Of a stretch of DNA of 64,000 bases, positions 29,806 to 43,114 are shown piece after piece. The notes under the pieces were generated by a model. It saw only the letters and a program-made list of their open reading frames with translations, did no database searches and was not told where the DNA came from. The DNA comes from Morinoia aosen (taxonomy: Eukaryota; Arthropoda; Malacostraca; Amphipoda; Talitridae), in NCBI GenBank assembly GCA_030386875.1, contig CM059567.1, positions 53,180,020-53,244,019 on the forward strand. The letters run 5' to 3'. The position numbers and the translations under genes are program-made. Numbering within the stretch: position 1 is the stretch's first letter; every line of letters starts with the position of its first letter.

Positions 29806-30100
29806 CATCATTTTGCCCCCCAGAAGGGAATACTGTTAGGTACCTCAACTATAGACAGGTTTACGGGATTTCTGCCGGTCGTGGCTACTTCACTTTTTTC
29901 AGTTTCCGTTTCTGTTGTACTATCTCTTCTTCATCTTTTTTCCTTTTACTTCACAACTTGTTTTTATATGCTGGGTATTTTGTGCGGGAACACACTTCGT
30001 GCATAGATTCCCCGTTTTTAGAGTCGATACGAAACCGTTCCTTCTCAGCGCTCCCTTGAACTGGACTTTGTTGTGGTTAGAAACTTTTACCCTGCTTAAT
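29806..30100 (+). repeat. Old interspersed repeat joining sister-family 5' half to SINE-like 3' half
   Basis: The 5' half (AATACTGTTAGGTACCTCAA) matches the sister family at 13908 and 25380. The 3' half (TGTGCGGGAACACACTTCGT and GCATAGATTCCCCG) matches the long-form SINE-like family. This suggests that the two families share a 3' half. Confidence 0.5.
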
Positions 30101-32436
30101 ATACTAATAATAGCATGTCTATACTCCACATTAGTGCTTATTTTTCGTATTTACCAGTTGCCCTGCTGGTGAACTCTCAGGAAGAATGGGAAAAAATTCC
30201 CCGTAGCTCAATGTTTCATGCATGATGTTATTTTCAGTGGAGAATTAAGGAGTAACAGAAGTCTTGTTTGTTCATTGGAGACACAGAGCTCATCACCGAG
30301 CTCCATGAGATGACGAAGAGCAGCTGTAAAGAGAAAGCCACACCGAATCCCGTGCTTCTCCTGCACAACCTAACGCGATAAGCATGCAGTCCGCAAACTA
30401 TTGCTCCTTCAGTATGCAATAACAATGAATTGCTCACGAGCAAACTCTTCCATAAACCTAACTTAGTACTCATTCAACGCAAATGGACGACTCTGGTCTT
30501 TTACGAACAAATACAAGAAAATCATCACGAACAGAAAAGTCTTGGCTTTCGGTGACTTAGAGACATAAGGCGTTCGGCCGTAACCCCAGATAATGTTCCT
30601 CGTAAAGATTTCCTATTGGTCCTGACCAACACAAAAAACGAAAAACTGGTCAGGAGCTCTTTGTCTTGTCTCATGAATTGCTCTATTAAGCCAATAAGTA
30701 GTTCTTTAGAGTACAGTAAGCATTTTTTTGACTTAATATGGCCGCACAATTCTCTGCGCCGATCTTGGTGAAATGAATGAGCAATGCTCCTTATCGTACA
30801 TGGGCTGCTTTGTCTTGTTAAGCTTTTAGACATGAATCTTGTTGCGAAACCCTCGTTACTGCAGTTTTCAAATGGTTTTATTTCACGATTGCCATGTCTC
30901 GGATGTTATTTCGCGATTACACATTTAGCGATGCTTGAGAAACCTGCTTCCCCGCGTGCTATGTACAGCCTGCTATCGCAGTCATTATCGTGGCATAGCA
31001 TCATTTGTGTGGCTTCTTGCCTGAGATTTGTGTATCATCATGGTGTTATATTATTGCTTCAATACGCAGAGTTATACGCATAATTTTACTGAAAATGTGA
31101 AGTTTCGTTGACATCAGTGTAAGGCTTTCTTCAGTGTAAGGCTTGTAAAGCAGCGAAAGCTCAAAAATGTAATTTTATGCTGTAGCTTTTTTCTTACTCG
31201 GAGCCATGTTTAAAAGCCGAAACATTCGCGACTTTTCATGTCCTGTGTTATAGCGTAATGCATAACGATCATTTATACCCTGTCTTTAAAGAGACTCAAT
31301 AATTTAAGGTGTTTTCTATGCAGATGTGACTCATCAAGCTCAATGTGTTGCATTTACTTTTATTGCGAATGTTAGTATTCAGTCGTAGTTTGTACAAAAA
31401 ATCCCCTTGTTGAAAATTGATGACTATATGAGATTTTAGAAGTGTAACTTTCGCGTCAAACAGCACGAGAGACCCCCACATAGCCAAGGTTGCAGCTGAC
31501 TAATCCCTTTCGGAGGAGAGGAAACGACTCCAATATGGAGACAATACAAGAATGGAAAGATTGACGTTGTTATTCCTGCTTGGTGAGCGTTTTTATGAAG
31601 CTCAAATGACCCCCTCGAGCTGCAGGAGAAGAATGGATGCGAGGAACAAAAGAAGCAGGAGGCACAAAGTCCACAAGCGTTCGTGACAAACAAGTGAGAG
31701 GCGCCGTTACGGGCCGCTCGCGTCCCTTTACATACATTTCCATGGAGTCGCCAACAAGAACAGCCTGCCGCTGCATATCCTCCAGCAGGAATTATTGGGT
31801 TTTGGACTCCCCATTACATTGTTCACTGAGGCTACGTTATCTTCATTATATATGCTCGTAGGTCATTACCACGGGGAGTATTACTATTAACAGCCCGCTG
31901 GCACCGTCAGCAATCTGCATTGAACTTCGCTTCTGTTGAAGAGCTGAACTACTGAACGATGAACATCGCGTATGAAGCAGTGCAGGACAGCGGTGTGCAG
32001 TGCTACGTTGCGGCGTTTGGCGCTGTGCGCGGTGTGAGCCAAGGCAGTTGTGCGCCAATCAGTTTTGATTGATTGATTTATTATTGAATTACCTGAGTAC
32101 TTCCCATCCTCGGTGGTGCGGCGGCTTTTTACTGGAGAGTGTGTTTGGACTTTAATTTATATAGGCATGCATGCCTTGATGTTTCTTTGAGTTTTGAATA
32201 TTTTTGTTTCGCATTTTGGTTTGTTTGGAAATTCGCTCACTCGGATTGACGGTAAAATATTTGAATAATTTATTCCAGATTGAGTTACATTTAAAGAACT
32301 TCAAATGTGTCCAAATGAGAGTTTTGCATGAACTTTCATTTTATTTATTTTATTTTGACTGACATTATTCTTTGTAGCGAAGGAAACGAAATATAATTTC
32401 TTCTTTTATCTTATTACTTGTTTCAACTTACCGAGG
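30101..32436. other. Unique sequence, nothing recognised
   Basis: No credible coding region. GC-richer patches near 31600-31760 and 31900-32060 have overlapping frames on both strands and no domain. Confidence 0.35.
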
Positions 32437-32475
32437 TTGCAACCGTTGTATCATTGGGAATTAGCGCTCCCAGAG
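32437..32475 (+). mobile_element. SINE-like 5' fragment
   Basis: TTGTATCATTGGGAATTAGC and GCTCCCAG match the 5' hairpin region of the family and stop abruptly at a GAAA microsatellite. The rest of the copy may resume at 34662. Confidence 0.7.
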
Positions 32476-34661
32476 AAAGAAAGAAAGAAAGAAACCATTT
32501 ATTTCCAATAAAGTACAAACATGAAATGTCGATACATTGGTTTTTAAAACACCTTAACATTAACATCCTTAAATGGTTATAACACATTGGTATCGTAATA
32601 CCCGTGTAAAATGTTGAAACGAAATGATTGATAGAAAAGTACAACAAAATTGAGTTCCTTTCCTTGCCTAATCTGATTTTGAAACTAGGAGAGCACAATC
32701 CTCGCGACGTTCATTTGAAAAACACTCTCATTAGTACGCATAAGTATTGAAAAATGAAAGCGAAAAGTGCATTCAAATACCTTAGCATAGAAACCCTTAA
32801 TTGCTATTTATACATGGTTATCGTAATATCCATGTTAAGTGTTGGAACATATGATTTAGATCCTTAATTGCTATTCATACATGGTTATCGTAATACACAT
32901 GATGGTTGTCGACACAGGATTTAGGGAGAAGCACAAGTTAATAAAAAAATAAACAATAATATGTATAAAAGGATCGTTTGCATTTGGAGGGCGGCACTAA
33001 GTTTCAGTTTCTGTGTTTCAATTTCTAAGTTTCAATTTCTGAAATTTTTGCGAGGGATTGAAAATTTATCTTATTTTACGTTCGTTAAGTCATTTTAATA
33101 TTGATCTTGCTTACTCCGGTCGAACAAAAAGAGCATCACAACTGTTGGTTCCACGCAGCGGAATGAGGTTGCTTTCCACAATTACTAGTACTTCATCTGT
33201 GGTGCCCGGAAATGGACATGGAGCGTATTATTTTTCTAATAAATTATCAACTCCAAAATCCAGGAATTCCTTTCGCCCATCCGACAACACTTCACTCCCT
33301 CTTCCGGTGATGCCCCGCATCCGGTCATGCCTACATTTGGTTACGCTTACATTTGTTTATATCTTACATCCGGTGAAAGCCCACATCCGATCTTTCATCC
33401 CTATGCAAGGTGTCCCAACGATTATATTTGCTATAATAGAACACAAAATGGTTATGATATTTCTTACTTGCGCAAATAGTACTTTCGCAAAGAGTACATC
33501 GGGGTTAAAGACATGAAAAGTATTGTTTTACATCGCTAGATGTAATATTTTCAACATAGGTGGAACCGTGCAAAAGTTAACTATTTAAAATTAGTGTTGT
33601 CGTAGTATATTCACGAGAATAAAAAGGTAAGAAGAGTTTACCACACAAAGCTTACGACAGCAATTCGAGACCAGAATAAGAAGATTAAAATGATGATTTT
33701 CAAAGTTATGACATTCGTCAGATCCGAGGCCTTTTTAAATGTTTCAACGAGATCGAAGTAGAGAAAGTATGTACTAAAATACCCTCACATTTGACATCCG
33801 CTCTCTCTCTTTGCGGTAATTAATTTGGGTTTGGAAATGCAAGATGAAAGTGAGTCACTAAGAACACAAAATCCTTGTGACACATAGCTGAAAATACTCT
33901 TGTTAGGGTGCGTGTTATTGGATCACGAGCCCGTAATATTTGCTACACAGCTGGAACGCCAATATACACAAAAAAAATTGCTAATGAATTCCGTCGCATG
34001 TTCAAAAAGCTTCAATATGAGCGAAAAGTACTTACGAGTATCTTAAAGTTAAGACCATGACTTGAGATCGAATACATGAGGATCGTAATATTTCTATCGG
34101 TTAAGTTTTGGAACAAATAATTAGGAGAAAAGTACGTAGATAAATGCATTCTCTCCGTTGTGTTGGTCTGATTTTAACACTGGATTTTATTTCAAGGGGT
34201 CAGGAAAACATTGCACATGTGATGCGTTGTTAAGAACACTCCAGTTGGTGCATTTTCATATTGAAATTTGAGCTTGCGAACGTTGCAACTAGTGAAATGA
34301 GGGATTAAAGGTTGAAGGTACAACGGGTAGATCCAGAATTAATTTGCATCTTTGACTGCTAGGTTGATGTTATAGGCAGTTTTACATTGTTTTGTATCAA
34401 CTGGTAAGCTTAAATACCTGGTATGGATGAAATGAACGATTTTACAATAACGGAAAAATTTAAATTTCGTATACTACAAGCTTTGGCACAGAAAAATTTA
34501 CCGGATTCAAAAAAAATAGATGAGAGGGACCGATGTACAATGCCAACCGTAACATTATCAAGATTGCTGGGGCAAAACGAGAAAGTCAAAACAACCTCAA
34601 ATGGTGTGGCCGAAAGCACACTGGAAGAGTGTTAAGGACGATAGAGATCGATAGAGATCGG
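32476..34661 (-). repeat. 2.2-kb degenerate repeat block, possibly a minus-strand retroelement insertion
   Basis: At the left edge the minus strand reads AATAAATGGTTTCTTTCTTT, a polyadenylation-like signal followed by a TTTC tail, as at the 3' end of a non-LTR element. Inside are at least five diverged copies of a motif like ATCGTAATATCCATGTTAAG and TGTTGGAAC (near 32590, 32827, 32892, 33930 and 34085), with related flanks up to about 230 bp. A decayed 16-17-bp repeat (ACATCCGGT type) lies at 33305-33393. CCAGAG borders both edges (32470-32475 and 34662-34667), a possible short target duplication. No RT-like ORF remains, so the type of element is unresolved. Confidence 0.5.
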
Positions 34662-34912
34662 CCAGAGGGACGATAGAGATCGGTCTTTTGTTGGAATATA
34701 TATTTTTTTATGAACTACCTTTTTTAGATCGCTACTGTCGTTCGTATGGTCCTAATTATTGTTTTTCAAAATTTCTCTTGTTTCATAAATGTCTTTCAAT
34801 CTTGGAGCTCTTATATTGTGCTTAAATTCCCCCTTTCCGTTAATTTCATGCTTAATGGTGCCTTTCACTACTCGGAAAACCTTTTTGATAGTTAGGGAGG
34901 CTCAAACGTTCA
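34662..34912 (+). mobile_element. SINE-like 3' fragment, old
   Basis: CTTTTGTTGGAATATATATT, TTTCATAAATGTCTTTCAAT and TAGTTAGGGAGGCTCAAACG match the middle and 3' region of the family. Its 5' part is missing here and may be the fragment at 32437-32475. A short GATAGAGATCG triplet repeat (34640-34681) overlaps its left edge. Confidence 0.6.
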
Positions 34913-35077
34913 TCAAATTCAACTTTAATTTTTCTCCAATTTTCTGCGAATCCAAGTTTACTCGAGATTCTCAACGTGGAGTGACACGCTTGAAAGATCG
35001 ACTACCAATGCTTAATACCTAGAGGAAGGGGTGAAGTCTCGGTACTGGGTACTGAACTAGCATAAATTAGATGAAAT

Positions 35078-35227
35078 TATCAATATAAACATTGCTTGGA
35101 ACAATATATAATTGCTAGTAACAATGAATGATTGTTCGTACCAACAAAAAAATCAACATAAACATTACTGGTAACAATTTCTCGTAACAATAAAATAATC
35201 GAAAATAACATTGCTCGTAACAATGGT
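35078..35227. repeat. Degenerate ATTGCTNGTAACAAT repeats
   Basis: About six versions of ATTGCTCGTAACAAT (for example ATTGCTTGGAACAAT, ATTGCTAGTAACAAT and ATTACTGGTAACAAT) within 150 bp at irregular spacing. Each version is itself partly symmetric (ATTG...CAAT). Confidence 0.75.
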
Positions 35228-37080
35228 CAAACATCACACCCTTAAAAATCGCTATCATCCTACAGACTTGGGATTAAGAACATAGCAGAATATGTAGTAC
35301 GAGCTGAAAGGGATAAGTTATAAGATGCGTCGATTTCATTACCCTGTTTGAATGCATTTAATTTGGTTCACTCCACAGTATTCACACATATTGTTCATTT
35401 AAAAATGACTTGAAACACACTGTAATATTTTTGTTTATTCTGACTAGTAGTTTGTTAAGTTCACGACCCACTTCGTTTTTTTTTCTTTCCTTCTCGGTGT
35501 TTGAGCTTACTCTTTTTTTACATAACGAGCGCCTCTAGGTTTTGACTTCAACATTTTGATTTCAACACAGTGATCGCAGTTTCTAGGATGCATGTTCATG
35601 AATAGCCTTTAAGCGTACAAGTATTATACGATCAGTGACTGCATTATCATTTGGAAATTTTCTAGTTCACTCACTAAATCTTTGTTTTTTGGCAGATTTC
35701 GTGCAGGATTGCATAAAATACCAGTCGCAACGAGTACTTGTGCGTCTTTTTCTCATGACAGTCTCATGTGCCTCACTCAACTGCCGGGCTAGAAAGGTGC
35801 TTTAGGTCAGTGAACATTTACTTTCACGATGGGTTATGTGTTATTTCTCACCCTGCGCCCTTACCATGTCCGGTGTCTGCTAGAGACCAATGATGGAAAA
35901 GAAAAATTCCAAAGTCGTAGATTTTGTCTCTTCGAAGAACTGCCCAGTGAACGAATACAAACTACAGCGGATGCTAATGGACGGCAGACATAATTTCCTT
36001 ACATATTTCTGCCCTCTCACTACAATTGCAAGAAGGCTGTTATTTTTTAACACTACAGTTTCTTTCTTTCCTCAGCGCGTTTGCTCATTTTTGTTTAAAA
36101 AACAAATCGAAATGAAACAAATATAATCTTTTTCGTGGTTGCAACAGCCCACTGTATGACACGTACGAATGACATAAGCGCTATGAGGAAAGAATGCGTC
36201 TATCCCACGTCTCTCCTCATTATCTCTCGAAGGATCCAGAAAATATTGACTTGTAAGATGGATAATCTCGTAGTACAACAAAGCATTGGTATAGTCTCCT
36301 GTCCGATCTTTCAAATCATCTGTTACGTCATGAATATCAAATGCATATCCCTTTTCTAAAAATGCCCCCTCATCTATGATGGCAGAAATTATCCTCATCG
36401 AAAAATTCATAACATCGAAATCTAAATCTTCTGAGGACCTCGTATCAACCTAGTTCGATCCTATAGTTGCCAGTGCTGTTTCAGCTGCTGTTACTACCTC
36501 CCTCTTCCCTCTCTGTGCTGCTTACTCCAAGTGTCAATTTCTTGATTAATTGACCATTTTCCTTTTCAAATTGTGTGTTCTTTAGTATGTGTTTGGAGAA
36601 TCTTTTACGGGAAACAAATTATGTGATACAAATATACGTACTCTATTATTATTGTCTGTAGTAGGCTCTTGTTTCTAGCAACACGGATAGGATGGGTTTG
36701 CAAGTAACACTCACGCCCGAGGCTTTAAGTAGGTTACCCTCTGTCAGTCAGTTAAGCGGAGACGTTCAGTGAGGTAATATCGGAGACTGCACGGAGGTCT
36801 CTCCCATGCGGGCCATATGGGGCGTACTTCTATCACAGCAGTGCGCTAGTCAATATTGAAGGCTCGGTCTCATCATGGATAATCATCATTGGTATTCATC
36901 ATTTAAAAACTTAAGTCGTTTGCGTGTATCCTCGAAACATTACTCCCTCACTCTGATCATCGAACAGAGATTTGAAGGAGCACCACATCCTATGCAACCT
37001 GCTTCTTATATTCTTCGTACATTAGCTATACGATATCATTATTCTTCTTTCAGTACTACTTCTCATAATTTGTAGCCAGG
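35228..37080. other. Unique sequence, nothing recognised
   Basis: No credible gene or RNA. Frames around 35890-36410 overlap on both strands without family features. Confidence 0.35.
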
Positions 37081-37084
37081 AGGG

Positions 37085-37400
37085 AAATGTGATTCCGAGA
37101 TGAAACTTATATAAGCTTTATCTTCGCTGAAATGGAATTATAATTTTTTCGTGGCGGTATTTTTTTTGTTCACTGATGTCCAGTTTTTCTTTGTTCATTC
37201 CTTTCTACTGCATTATTTAATCTTGTTTCATAAATTTCATTTTATCATACTGTTTCCATGCGCAGGGTGTGGAGACGCACCTTGTGCCTAGATTCCCCAT
37301 TCCCTTAACTCCATACTAGTTGACGCCTTCCTCCTTCCTGACGTAGGAACATCTTTGAGGTGATTAGTGATGTATACGCTAAGTTAAATCTTAATCCAAC
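37085..37400 (+). mobile_element. Old long-form SINE-like copy
   Basis: GTGATTCCGAGATGAAACTT, CATGCGCAGGGTGTGGAGAC and GCACCTTGTGCCTAGATTCC match the family. Both ends are eroded. Confidence 0.65.
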
Positions 37401-40400
37401 CCTCAATTTATGGTTTGTTAGCACCCGTTATTATAATATAGGCAGTACTAAATTTTTACACTCTGTTTATCGGTCTTTATTACTTGGGTTTAGTAGTGAG
37501 CGTTTATGGTCGACCTCTTCCCATGGGTACGTAGAACTTGACCATGCTTCGTTCATTTGTTCCTCTTCTAATTATTTACGCCAAAAATAATACCGCAAGA
37601 GAATAGAGCGAACTTTTTTCATTCGAACAAAAGAAAAGCTTCTTTTCCGAATACGCTCTCCTATTTTCTGAGGCGAATATTATTAATGTGGTGCCGTGGC
37701 GACACTTAATTACAGCAGGCAATCTTTTCACGCCTGGTCAGGCTGCTGAGCTCTGCCGGGATATTTCTTGTAGTGATAATGAGCCGTAATTGCGCTACGC
37801 GTGCGGACGCGCTGCATCAGCTCAATGAGACGTGGCCAATACTTCATTTGCTGCTGCTAACTTCTATAATTTTTGGCTTGTTTTCGTATTTATAAGCGAG
37901 AAATTTCGTTACAATGTACAGAAGATCTTTCAAAAATGTATTGGTTTTTTACTTGGTAGCATTTCAAGAAAGTTACTAATCATTTTACGAAAACAGACAT
38001 CTTGTAAAATACTATACCACTGTTTTTGAATTGCCCCGTGCTGACGAACAACCTCCTTTGGCTGAAAATGTTCTGAAAATTATTCGCCGTCACAATAATG
38101 TAAATGTAAATCTAATACTATGATTACATTAAACGCAGTACAAATGCTCGATAATGCAAGACAAGAGACAGACAAAATGGACGTTCGTATTGATACGAGT
38201 AGTTCCAGGCATATTGCTGATCTATTTGACAATTCCAGGGCAACATATATATATTATATTGAAAATTCTAGTCAGTGGTGCGTGGAAATCACCTGAAACA
38301 AAACAATTATAGCTTGTCAGTTGAATTCCGTGCTTCTTGCTTGAAAGGAATTGAAACCTGTAGCCGCTCACATACCCAGCAAAAGCTGCTTTCCTAAAAG
38401 AACTTTTGCGCGTCGATACTAGACGACTATTACGCAACTAAATGTGAGACTCTTCAAGTTCTCATTTGCATAGCAAGCGCTCAAGTGTTCAAAGAAATTC
38501 CCAATCCAAAAACGCATCTTGAAAAGGTATAGTACATTTTTTTATTTTCTATCCCCTGTGCATTCTTGGCAAAATCAAATCAGGCGGCAGAAAGCCGGAG
38601 CAGACTCGCGCTCCGTGACACTGACTCAGCAATCATAGCACGTACTCTGCTGACCGTGTTACCCAGCTCAAATGAAGGAAAGTTAGTCCCTTAACATAAG
38701 TGTCACTAGACCTTGTCGACTATCCTGCAAGGGTTTCGTGTGCAGTTCTGTTAGTCCATTTGCGCCACTACCTCCTTCATTAATTCGAGTCCCGGAGCTT
38801 AATGCCGTGCTACAGAGATGCAAAATTCGCTCACCCTGATGTAACCAGCCCCAGAAGAAAATTAGGCTTTGCGCTCGCTCTTTCGCCTAGTTCCCCCTGA
38901 AATCGAGAGGTCGCATGCAGCATTTCAAATTTTTCCTCTGTGTAATTTACCTGAGAACTGCAGTTCCGCTAGCCTGCGCAAATCCTCATCCATGTGCAGT
39001 GTGCCGAGACCAGGCGAATGGCTTTTGAAATGCTATACTTTCTTTCAGTGTTTTGATATTGCGAATAAAACATTAGCAAGTCGTGCACCAAGGTATATAC
39101 TGCTGCACCTAGGTATACACTGTATCCCAGGACTTTATTTTTTTACTTAGTTTTTTCATTTTCTTCTAATAAGCTGTATTAACGTTTGCATAGCATGAAT
39201 TAGTGTTAACGATTGAAGAGCGTATTGATTTTTAATCATATTTATAAGATTTATTTTGTGTTTTCAGTAATTCAGTATAAACAAGCATATCAAGCTGAAC
39301 ACCGGCCCAGATATTTGAAAAGCTAATACCCGGTTGGGGTACTCGCTCTTTACGTATCAAATTCAGATATTTTGCCATGATTGGGATTTCTGATTCACAT
39401 CCTTTGAAAATTCTGTAGTTTTGAGCTACACGTAACGAAAAAATTCCAACAATCACGAATGCATTTTTTGGGGAGCCGCAGTCGACAAATACTTTCACGA
39501 CCATCCCTGGCTAGAGAAAAATGATAAGCCTCAGGAACGCCTTTATCGGAATTCAATGGAAATCGATAAAGTTGGTCTGCCCAGAACCCAACGACTTCCT
39601 CTCATGACAGGCCTTTTGATCACCGACTTCTTAAGCAGCTCCTGTGGGAATCTGAATTTCTAAAAATGTGCTTGAAGGTAAAAATATCCATTGCTTAAGT
39701 GCAATGACCGGTGGGCTGGATATCCATAAACGCCGCGAGTTGATATTGTTACAGGCAGAGGGCTAATGGGCTGGAGTGCTTCAAGCATAAACGTAACGAG
39801 TTCATAAACGTTCCCATCACCAACGGAACAAGCAAGGCGAACGGTACCCCCAGTAGCATGACCGTATGGGACTGCTTACTGTTTCAAACTGGTACGAAAT
39901 GACTCTATATGTGCTCAGGTATGAACCGAGTGATTTGGTTGGTCTTCCAAAGGCGAATGCATCGAGTCCAGCGACGTTCAAACAACCTATGTGAGTATTT
40001 AGTAATGTTTCACTGTCTTGAGCATATATTAATTAACTCCCATACTGCTTCTCCCATGATGATGGAAGATTCAGCTAAAGGTCCTCTTCAAGCAAGTCAC
40101 ATTTCTAGAATTTTTAGAGCGGAAATTACACGTTGTTTGAGAACAGACCACAAGCACGTACATGTTCAGTAAGAAAGTTTTGATTTTTAGGAAAATGATT
40201 GTATATATTACATGTTTGGATCTCCAGAAAGTCAGGTCCATATTATACGTTATTTTAATTATGTAACTATGATTAATTTTTCGTTCGTGGCTTAGTCTCT
40301 CTTCTTCTGTCGTTTTTGAAAACAGGGGATCATGTTCAGAGTATAATTATACAATTTGGAGCAGATATTGCTATGAAATGAAATTTAACTTGCATCGGAA

Positions 40401-43110
40401 AAAATTCTTCACAACTTAATTGTGCCCATGCTTCATTTCTATCAAAGAAAATACTATTCATTAATTTAGATGCTCCTTTTTAGGAATAACGATGGTGATA
40501 ATGTTATCATGAAAAACTATTCGTAGAAGTGTCGGCAACGTTGATCAGTCATAGTGCGTGGATATTTTTTCACCGAACTTTGCTTTGTTTGTGCAACTTA
40601 GTTCTAACTTTGAAGTTCAATATTGCTGATACAATCTATTTTTCTGCACTGATCAATAAGCTTTACAACTACCACGGATCTATTTTTAAATTTCTGTGAT
40701 ATTTAACAATAAAATTGGGAGCTCTCTACGTTCTAAACATATACAATGCAAACACAAAGAGCTTCAATGGCCTCCCTCGTGGCTTGAACTCAATAACTTT
40801 CATAATCTCAAAACCCAAGGTTATGAACCTCCTCGAAAACGCGAGGTATTTTCCAAGTGAGCGGCTCATTTTGCAGGAACAATATCCCGAAGACTCGCTG
40901 CAATCCGTTTCCAATCTGGTCCGTGTTTTGGTAAGCAGCTTGTGCACAGCAGCGCCAGTTGATATTATGGTAGCCTTAAGGGGGCCGGTCGGCCTAAAGA
41001 CTCATTGAAATGCAGCGGAGACGCCAATGCCACTTCTTAGCTTCCTTTGTGAAGCAGGTCGCACGTTGCCGAGGTAAATATAGCTTCACGCTCAAGCCCT
41101 GCTGTTTGCTGCCGCGTTCGCCGGCTTCTTGTCGAGGTTCTAGAAAATTTCAGTTCTAATGAAATTCTGCTACTCTTGTAAGTGTAAAATGAACAATTCT
41201 TACGCGCATTGCACCTAGTTTTTTCTCTTCTTAATGCACACATTTTAAAAATATTCAGCTATCAATGTAGCTGAATCATGCCTTGCTTATTTGGCAGCTA
41301 TGACCAATCATGAAGATTTTTTTTTTTTTTTTTGCTCATGAAGAAGGTGCTTTTCAGTCTTAATTTGAAACTCTAGCCGTAATTGGGAACGAAGATGATG
41401 GAGATCAATAGTTGCAAAAGCCATCGTTCAACTTCATCCAAGGCATTCTATCTATTTGCAACATAGTCATGCCAAAATTTTACGGAAATTTTATAAACTT
41501 TCTCTAAGCAATATTAAACGTAATGCGATGTGCAGAGCCGTCCATTACGGCGATATTGTGAGAACAGCAGCTCTGTCCTTGCTTGCGTGGCTGTGAGCGA
41601 ATACCTATGATGCGTCCCTCTAGTTCGCCCTTCAAAAGAGATCAGATTAGATGCGTAAATATGCCTGCTCATATGCCTTGTACTCTCTCGATGTTTCCAT
41701 ACATTGAAGTCCAAGCCTGCGCATCTGTGTTGAATATTTACTCTACGTTGCTCGACTCTTTTATAAATCGCCAATAGGATTACATTGCAATCGCCTTTTA
41801 GGATTACACACTCCATCGTTATTCCTTGAGAGGGGCGTCTTAATTATTAAATGATTTCTTCGTTTGTGGGAAATGAATTAAGTTTTCACTTGTTCTGGAC
41901 ATGTTCTCACCAATGCTTGCCGCAAAGATAATACGGAGTGAGCGAAAATAAAAATTCTTATGACATTACTCGTTTTTCTGTCATTTTGTGGCTGTTCAAC
42001 GTCTCATGGTTGCGTATTTTTTATTTTCAAACGTGATGCTACCTCTTCCTGCAATACGTTGCATCAATTTAGTTTTTTCTTTGCCGGTATGTTCCCGTCT
42101 TCTGGCAGTGGAGCTTAGTTCATGTATCGTTTTTTTGGTCAATTCTGCACGTAATGACTGATTACTAAGTAGATCGTTTGAAGGCGGTGTACGTGTCTCA
42201 CCATAGGCACATGCGCTGCGTAAAACACGTTTGAAAACGCGTGAAATATTTCACAAGTTGGGTCACTGTCGTTTATTCTTTTTCCGGTAAATAACTATTC
42301 CTCGGTATCAAAGGTGTGGATATATATTGGAGAGTTACCATTTTGTGTCATATATTCCTCACATCTGCTCACTGATCAGCTAGTTATCGGGTCTTCCCTC
42401 ACGGGAACACCTCTGGCGCATTGCCTGTCATGTGTGACGCTCAGAGAGACAGCACCAGGCTGGAAGTCTTCAACACATGCTCCTGTAAGTCTCTGTGTTC
42501 TTTGTACTCTCGTTATCTCGATAATTTACGTGTTTCTATAATTTTTTGCTCATAATTTCGGTTAGTTGATGTATATTTTGGCCCAGAAATAAGCAGTTCA
42601 ATCAATTTTGGGTTGCCTATTGGTCTTAGTATCGTACAACGCTTCTCTTCCTTTCACCATCTCCTTCCATATCAAACTGCCATTGCACGTCATCCTGGAT
42701 CTTCTGCCTGTGTTAGTGCTCATTCAAAATACCTCTTCCAAATATTAATTGACAGGTCAAATTTTCTGCTAAATTTCTCCTGAATATAAAGTTCTGAGTT
42801 GCTCTTAATGCAAGTATGGTTTAGCGTTTAATCAGGGTATATATGGATTGCGATATGCATCGCAATGAATACTACAACGGATTTAATTTTCATTCAGACA
42901 TGAAAATATTTACAGGTTTGCAGATTTTGGCCAATGAATTACACGATTGAAGTTCCCTCATAACCTGATGATATCCAGAAGCAAATGTTTTCTTCGGTAA
43001 GCAGACTAATTCTTCAAAATCATAGGCATATGGCAAGTATCATATAACTCTATTAATAAGTGACGTTCTCCCTCGCTGAAACAACTTATTCATTGAGCTA
43101 GAAGTTTATT
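37401..43110. other. 5.7 kb of unique sequence without an assigned gene
   Basis: No credible coding region and no RNA gene seen. The stretch includes a run of about 19 T at 41321-41339. The segment 37640-37850 is less AT-rich, non-repetitive and carries several homeodomain-like cores (TTAATTAC, GTAATTGC, GATAATGAG); it could be a regulatory element, but this is speculative. Confidence 0.3.
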
Positions 43111-43114
43111 ATTT

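Noticed and set aside
33058-33516. 152-codon plus-strand frame
   Set aside because: It overlaps a decayed tandem repeat and a degenerate repeat block, with no domain.
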